NCBI GenBank assembly: GCA_026003895.1
Contig: BPIC01000002.1
Coordinates: 62,001 to 126,000 of the forward strand
DNA from: Dehalococcoidia bacterium
Lineage (GTDB): Bacteria; Chloroflexota; Dehalococcoidia; SpSt-223
DNA length: 64,000 nt
Direction: 5' to 3'
Shown: one piece after another, positions 62,172 to 64,000 of the stretch
Numbering within the stretch: position 1 is the first letter of the stretch
Layout: the number at the start of each line of letters is the position of its first letter
Notes under the pieces: model-generated
What the model saw: the letters and a program-made list of their open reading frames with translations, nothing else
Database searches by the model: none
What the model was told of the DNA's origin: nothing
Translations under genes and position numbers: made by a program

Positions 62172-63043
62172 GGATGCGACGTCTGTTGTTCATGCTGGCA
62201 GCAGCTGCCATGGTGGCCAGCTTCGCGCTGCCGGCTCCCGTGGAGGAGGCATTCGCAGAGGATTGCGCCGGCACTAATGCCCGCGCCTATCAGCCAACGT
62301 ACGCGGACGCGCGTGCGGCGTTCATTCGTGCCTCCGCTGGGCTGCTCGGCGCATCCTACCCGCGCTTGCCATTGCTCCTGACTGGCTATCCGGAGTCCAC
62401 CCTCGTCACAGGGTCGGTCCCTTGTCTGCTGCCCCAAGCGATCGGCTGGATTGAGAGCGGTTGGCGGCAAGCCGCCAGCGGAACGGCGCGAGGAAGCGTT
62501 GGGCCTGTCCTCACGGGGCGTGGCGGCTGTGGTGTCGGCGTGATGCAGACGTCGACTGGGATGCGATTCGCGGGAGAACTCCCCCGGCCCGTCCAGCTCG
62601 CGATCGCCTCCGATTATGTCTATAACATTGCCTATGGAGTGCAGATCCTCGGACAGAAGTGGAACGCTACCCCGACGATCGGCAACGCTGATCCGACGAT
62701 CGCCGAGCATTGGTATTACGCGGTCTGGGCCTATAACGCTTGGGGTTGGCGCAATAACCCGAACAATCCGGACTTCCCGTGGCCGCGCCCGACCTACACC
62801 GGCTCGCAGCCGGTCGCGAACTACCCCTACCAAGAACTCGTCTTCGGTCTCGCTGCCAATCCTCCGAAGGTGAACGGCGAGCCGCTCTGGCAGGCAGTCC
62901 CGCTCTCCTTGCCAGATGCCGGCGCGATCGGGATCTCGCCCGACTCCATCCCCGAGCCGCTGGTTGTCCATCGCACCTACTGCGTCGTGCCGGACCCCTA
63001 TATCCCGGCGGTCGCTGAGCGAACCGGTCTCGATTGGCGCTAA
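62168..63043 (+). CDS. exported lytic transglycosylase-like (SLT) protein
   Basis: The 291-residue protein has a signal peptide (1-29). LLPQAIGWIESGWRQA holds the catalytic Glu of SLT lytic transglycosylases; GRGGCGVGVMQTSTGM matches the GxxQ-type loop, and NIAYGVQILGQKWN with HWYYAVWAYNAWGW follows. It should cut the glycan strand of peptidoglycan. It overlaps the lipoprotein gene upstream and comB downstream (TAATG). Two cysteine pairs suggest disulfides. Confidence 0.78.
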   Translation: MRMRRLLFMLAAAAMVASFALPAPVEEAFAEDCAGTNARAYQPTYADARAAFIRASAGLLGASYPRLPLLLTGYPESTLVTGSVPCLLPQAIGWIESGWRQAASGTARGSVGPVLTGRGGCGVGVMQTSTGMRFAGELPRPVQLAIASDYVYNIAYGVQILGQKWNATPTIGNADPTIAEHWYYAVWAYNAWGWRNNPNNPDFPWPRPTYTGSQPVANYPYQELVFGLAANPPKVNGEPLWQAVPLSLPDAGAIGISPDSIPEPLVVHRTYCVVPDPYIPAVAERTGLDWR

Positions 63044-63768
63044 TGCGCTGGAATGTCGCGCTCCGGCCAACCGACCCGTTGCCGGATGCGCCGCTCGCGA
63101 TCGTCGTGGATGTCCTCCGTGCGACGACGAGCCTTGTCACCATGCTCGCCAATGGGGCGCGCGAAGTCGCGGTTGCACGAACGCCCGAGACGGCGCTGCG
63201 GTATGGTCGACGGCGTGGCTGGCTGGTCGCCGGCGAGCAGGGCGGGTTCCCGCCTGCCGGGTTTGACTTCGGCAACTCACCAAGTGCCTTCTCTGCTGCG
63301 GCGGTCGGCGGTCGATCGCTGGTGCTCAGCACGACGAACGGCGCTCTCGCCATTCGGATGGCCGCACGTGGCCGGCGGACGCTGATTGGTGCGCTTGCCA
63401 ACCTGACGGCGGTCGCTGCCCGGGCGCTTCAGGCGGGCGACGACGTGCTCATCGTTTGCGCAGGCCACGGCGGCGGCCGCTTTGTCGGGTTGGACGACGT
63501 GTACGTCGCCGGCCGACTGGCGCTGATCGCCGAGGAGGCGGGAGCGCGGCTGTTCGACGGCGCGTCCGTCGCCGCGGCGTGCGCTCGCGCCTACGCGACT
63601 CCTCTTGCTGCGTTCGCGGCCAGCGAACATGGCCGTTCCTTAGCCAAGATCGGGTTGGCCGCCGACCTCGAGTCGTGTGCCCAAACGGACTGGACCGACG
63701 TGGTCCCGGTGGTTCGTCAAGGGAGGCCGCTGCTCGTTACCAACCTGCCGGCCGTTCGCCTGCCTTGA
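63043..63768 (+). CDS. comB: 2-phosphosulfolactate phosphatase
   Basis: The 241-residue protein has APLAIVVDVLRATTSLVTMLANGAREV, VAGEQGGFPPAGFDFGNSPSAF, SLVLSTTNGALAIRMAARG and GDDVLIVCAGHGGGRFVGLDDVYVAG, matching the ComB family. The family is Mg-dependent and hydrolyses 2-phosphosulfolactate, a coenzyme M precursor in archaea. Bacterial members may act on other substrates. ATG 63043 overlaps the stop of the SLT gene. No other coenzyme M genes are visible. Confidence 0.85.
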   Translation: MRWNVALRPTDPLPDAPLAIVVDVLRATTSLVTMLANGAREVAVARTPETALRYGRRRGWLVAGEQGGFPPAGFDFGNSPSAFSAAAVGGRSLVLSTTNGALAIRMAARGRRTLIGALANLTAVAARALQAGDDVLIVCAGHGGGRFVGLDDVYVAGRLALIAEEAGARLFDGASVAAACARAYATPLAAFAASEHGRSLAKIGLAADLESCAQTDWTDVVPVVRQGRPLLVTNLPAVRLP

Positions 63769-63793
63769 ATCAGCGGATGCTCGCCTCTATACT
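63765..63793 (+). promoter_or_regulatory. sigma-70-type promoter of the PHP phosphatase gene
   Basis: TTGAAT (63765-63770, overlapping the comB stop) and TATACT (63788-63793) are 17 bases apart, 45 bases before ATG 63839. Confidence 0.6.
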
Positions 63794-63838
63794 CGCCGCC
63801 GACTCGACAGTCGAAAGGCGCACGGCTCGGTACCACGC

Positions 63839-64000
63839 ATGAGAGATCTCCACTGTCATATCCTCCCATGCGTCGACGACGGCGCCGAGTCGCTGGAAGA
63901 CGCCCTTGCAATGGCCCGGCTTGCGGCGGATGAAGGGCTGCGGGATATCGTGGCCACCCCGCATCATCACATGCTCGACCAATCCGCCCCTCGGCGCGAG
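63839..64000 (+). CDS. CpsB/YwqE-type PHP-domain tyrosine-protein phosphatase, 3' part beyond the window
   Basis: The first 54 codons are in the window: RDLHCHILPCVDDGAESLEDALAMARLA, then LRDIVATPHHHM. This is the PHP domain start (HxH metal ligands, DDG) of the CpsB/CapC/YwqE manganese-dependent phosphotyrosine phosphatase family, which controls surface polysaccharide synthesis in Gram-positive bacteria. The rest lies to the right. Confidence 0.85.
   Translation, partial: MRDLHCHILPCVDDGAESLEDALAMARLAADEGLRDIVATPHHHMLDQSAPRRE

Noticed and set aside
1-64000. tRNA, rRNA, CRISPR or insertion-sequence features
   Set aside because: No TPsiC-loop-like GTTCRANNC context outside genes, no repeated spaced units, and no transposase motif was seen.

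Overview
The window looks like a chromosomal segment from a GC-rich member of the Chloroflexota (Chloroflexi). Four things point that way. One is a Chlor_Arch_YYY (DUF2298) membrane protein. Another is a pair of secreted glycoside-hydrolase-like proteins whose N-terminal module resembles, from memory, repeats common in this phylum. A third is frequent GTG and TTG starts and apparently leaderless genes. The last is a set of F420-type and DUF2342 proteins. No rRNA, tRNA, CRISPR array or insertion sequence was recognised. Genes are dense, with many 1-4 base stop/start overlaps.

Layout. Bases 1-16.4 kb hold cell-envelope and surface-sugar genes on the minus strand (YYY protein, GT2 glycosyltransferase, two secreted glycoside hydrolases). 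On the plus strand are a lipoprotein, a lone receiver domain, ComEC, a glycerophosphodiesterase, a Lit-like lipoprotein transacylase, a Crp/Fnr regulator and an FAD oxidoreductase. Bases 16.4-20.9 kb hold a replication and recombination block (small unknown protein, dnaX, ybaB, recR, recO) and a SprT-like protease. Bases 20.9-26.4 kb hold a PstS-like lipoprotein, uppP, a VOC protein and a large FHA-ABC transporter. Bases 26.4-34.9 kb hold a GT-C glycosyltransferase, rnz, small enzymes and a membrane-anchored spermidine-synthase-like protein. Bases 34.9-39.1 kb are an operon (GNAT, hom, coiled-coil protein, thrB, ATL). Bases 39.2-48.0 kb hold gatB, a DUF2342 protein, a second GT-C enzyme, pyrE, a tandem CoA-transferase and a GlcG-like protein. 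Bases 48.0-51.8 kb are a heptose-type operon (GT9, GT9, zinc-ribbon membrane protein, HldE-type kinase). Bases 52.0-64.0 kb hold UbiB-like, MFS, hydrolase, membrane-fused MurF, Ddl, a Tat amidase, a lipoprotein, a lytic transglycosylase, ComB and the start of a PHP phosphatase.

Two signals stand out. First, between about 21.6 and 24.2 kb I count twelve single-base indels in four adjacent genes, mostly an extra base in a five-base homopolymer. The proteins are otherwise well conserved and the rest of the window shows only one such break (at 11.64 kb). This looks like a poor-quality consensus stretch more than gene decay. Second, at least six genes have a -10 hexamer ending 6-8 bases before the start codon, several with a matching -35. 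That is the signature of leaderless transcription, which decides several start codons.

Many genes serve the envelope: peptidoglycan (murF, ddl, amidase, lytic transglycosylase, uppP), lipoproteins and Lit, and polymer or glycan synthesis (two GT-C, one GT2, two GT9, a heptose-type kinase, and a CpsB/YwqE-type phosphatase at the right edge).
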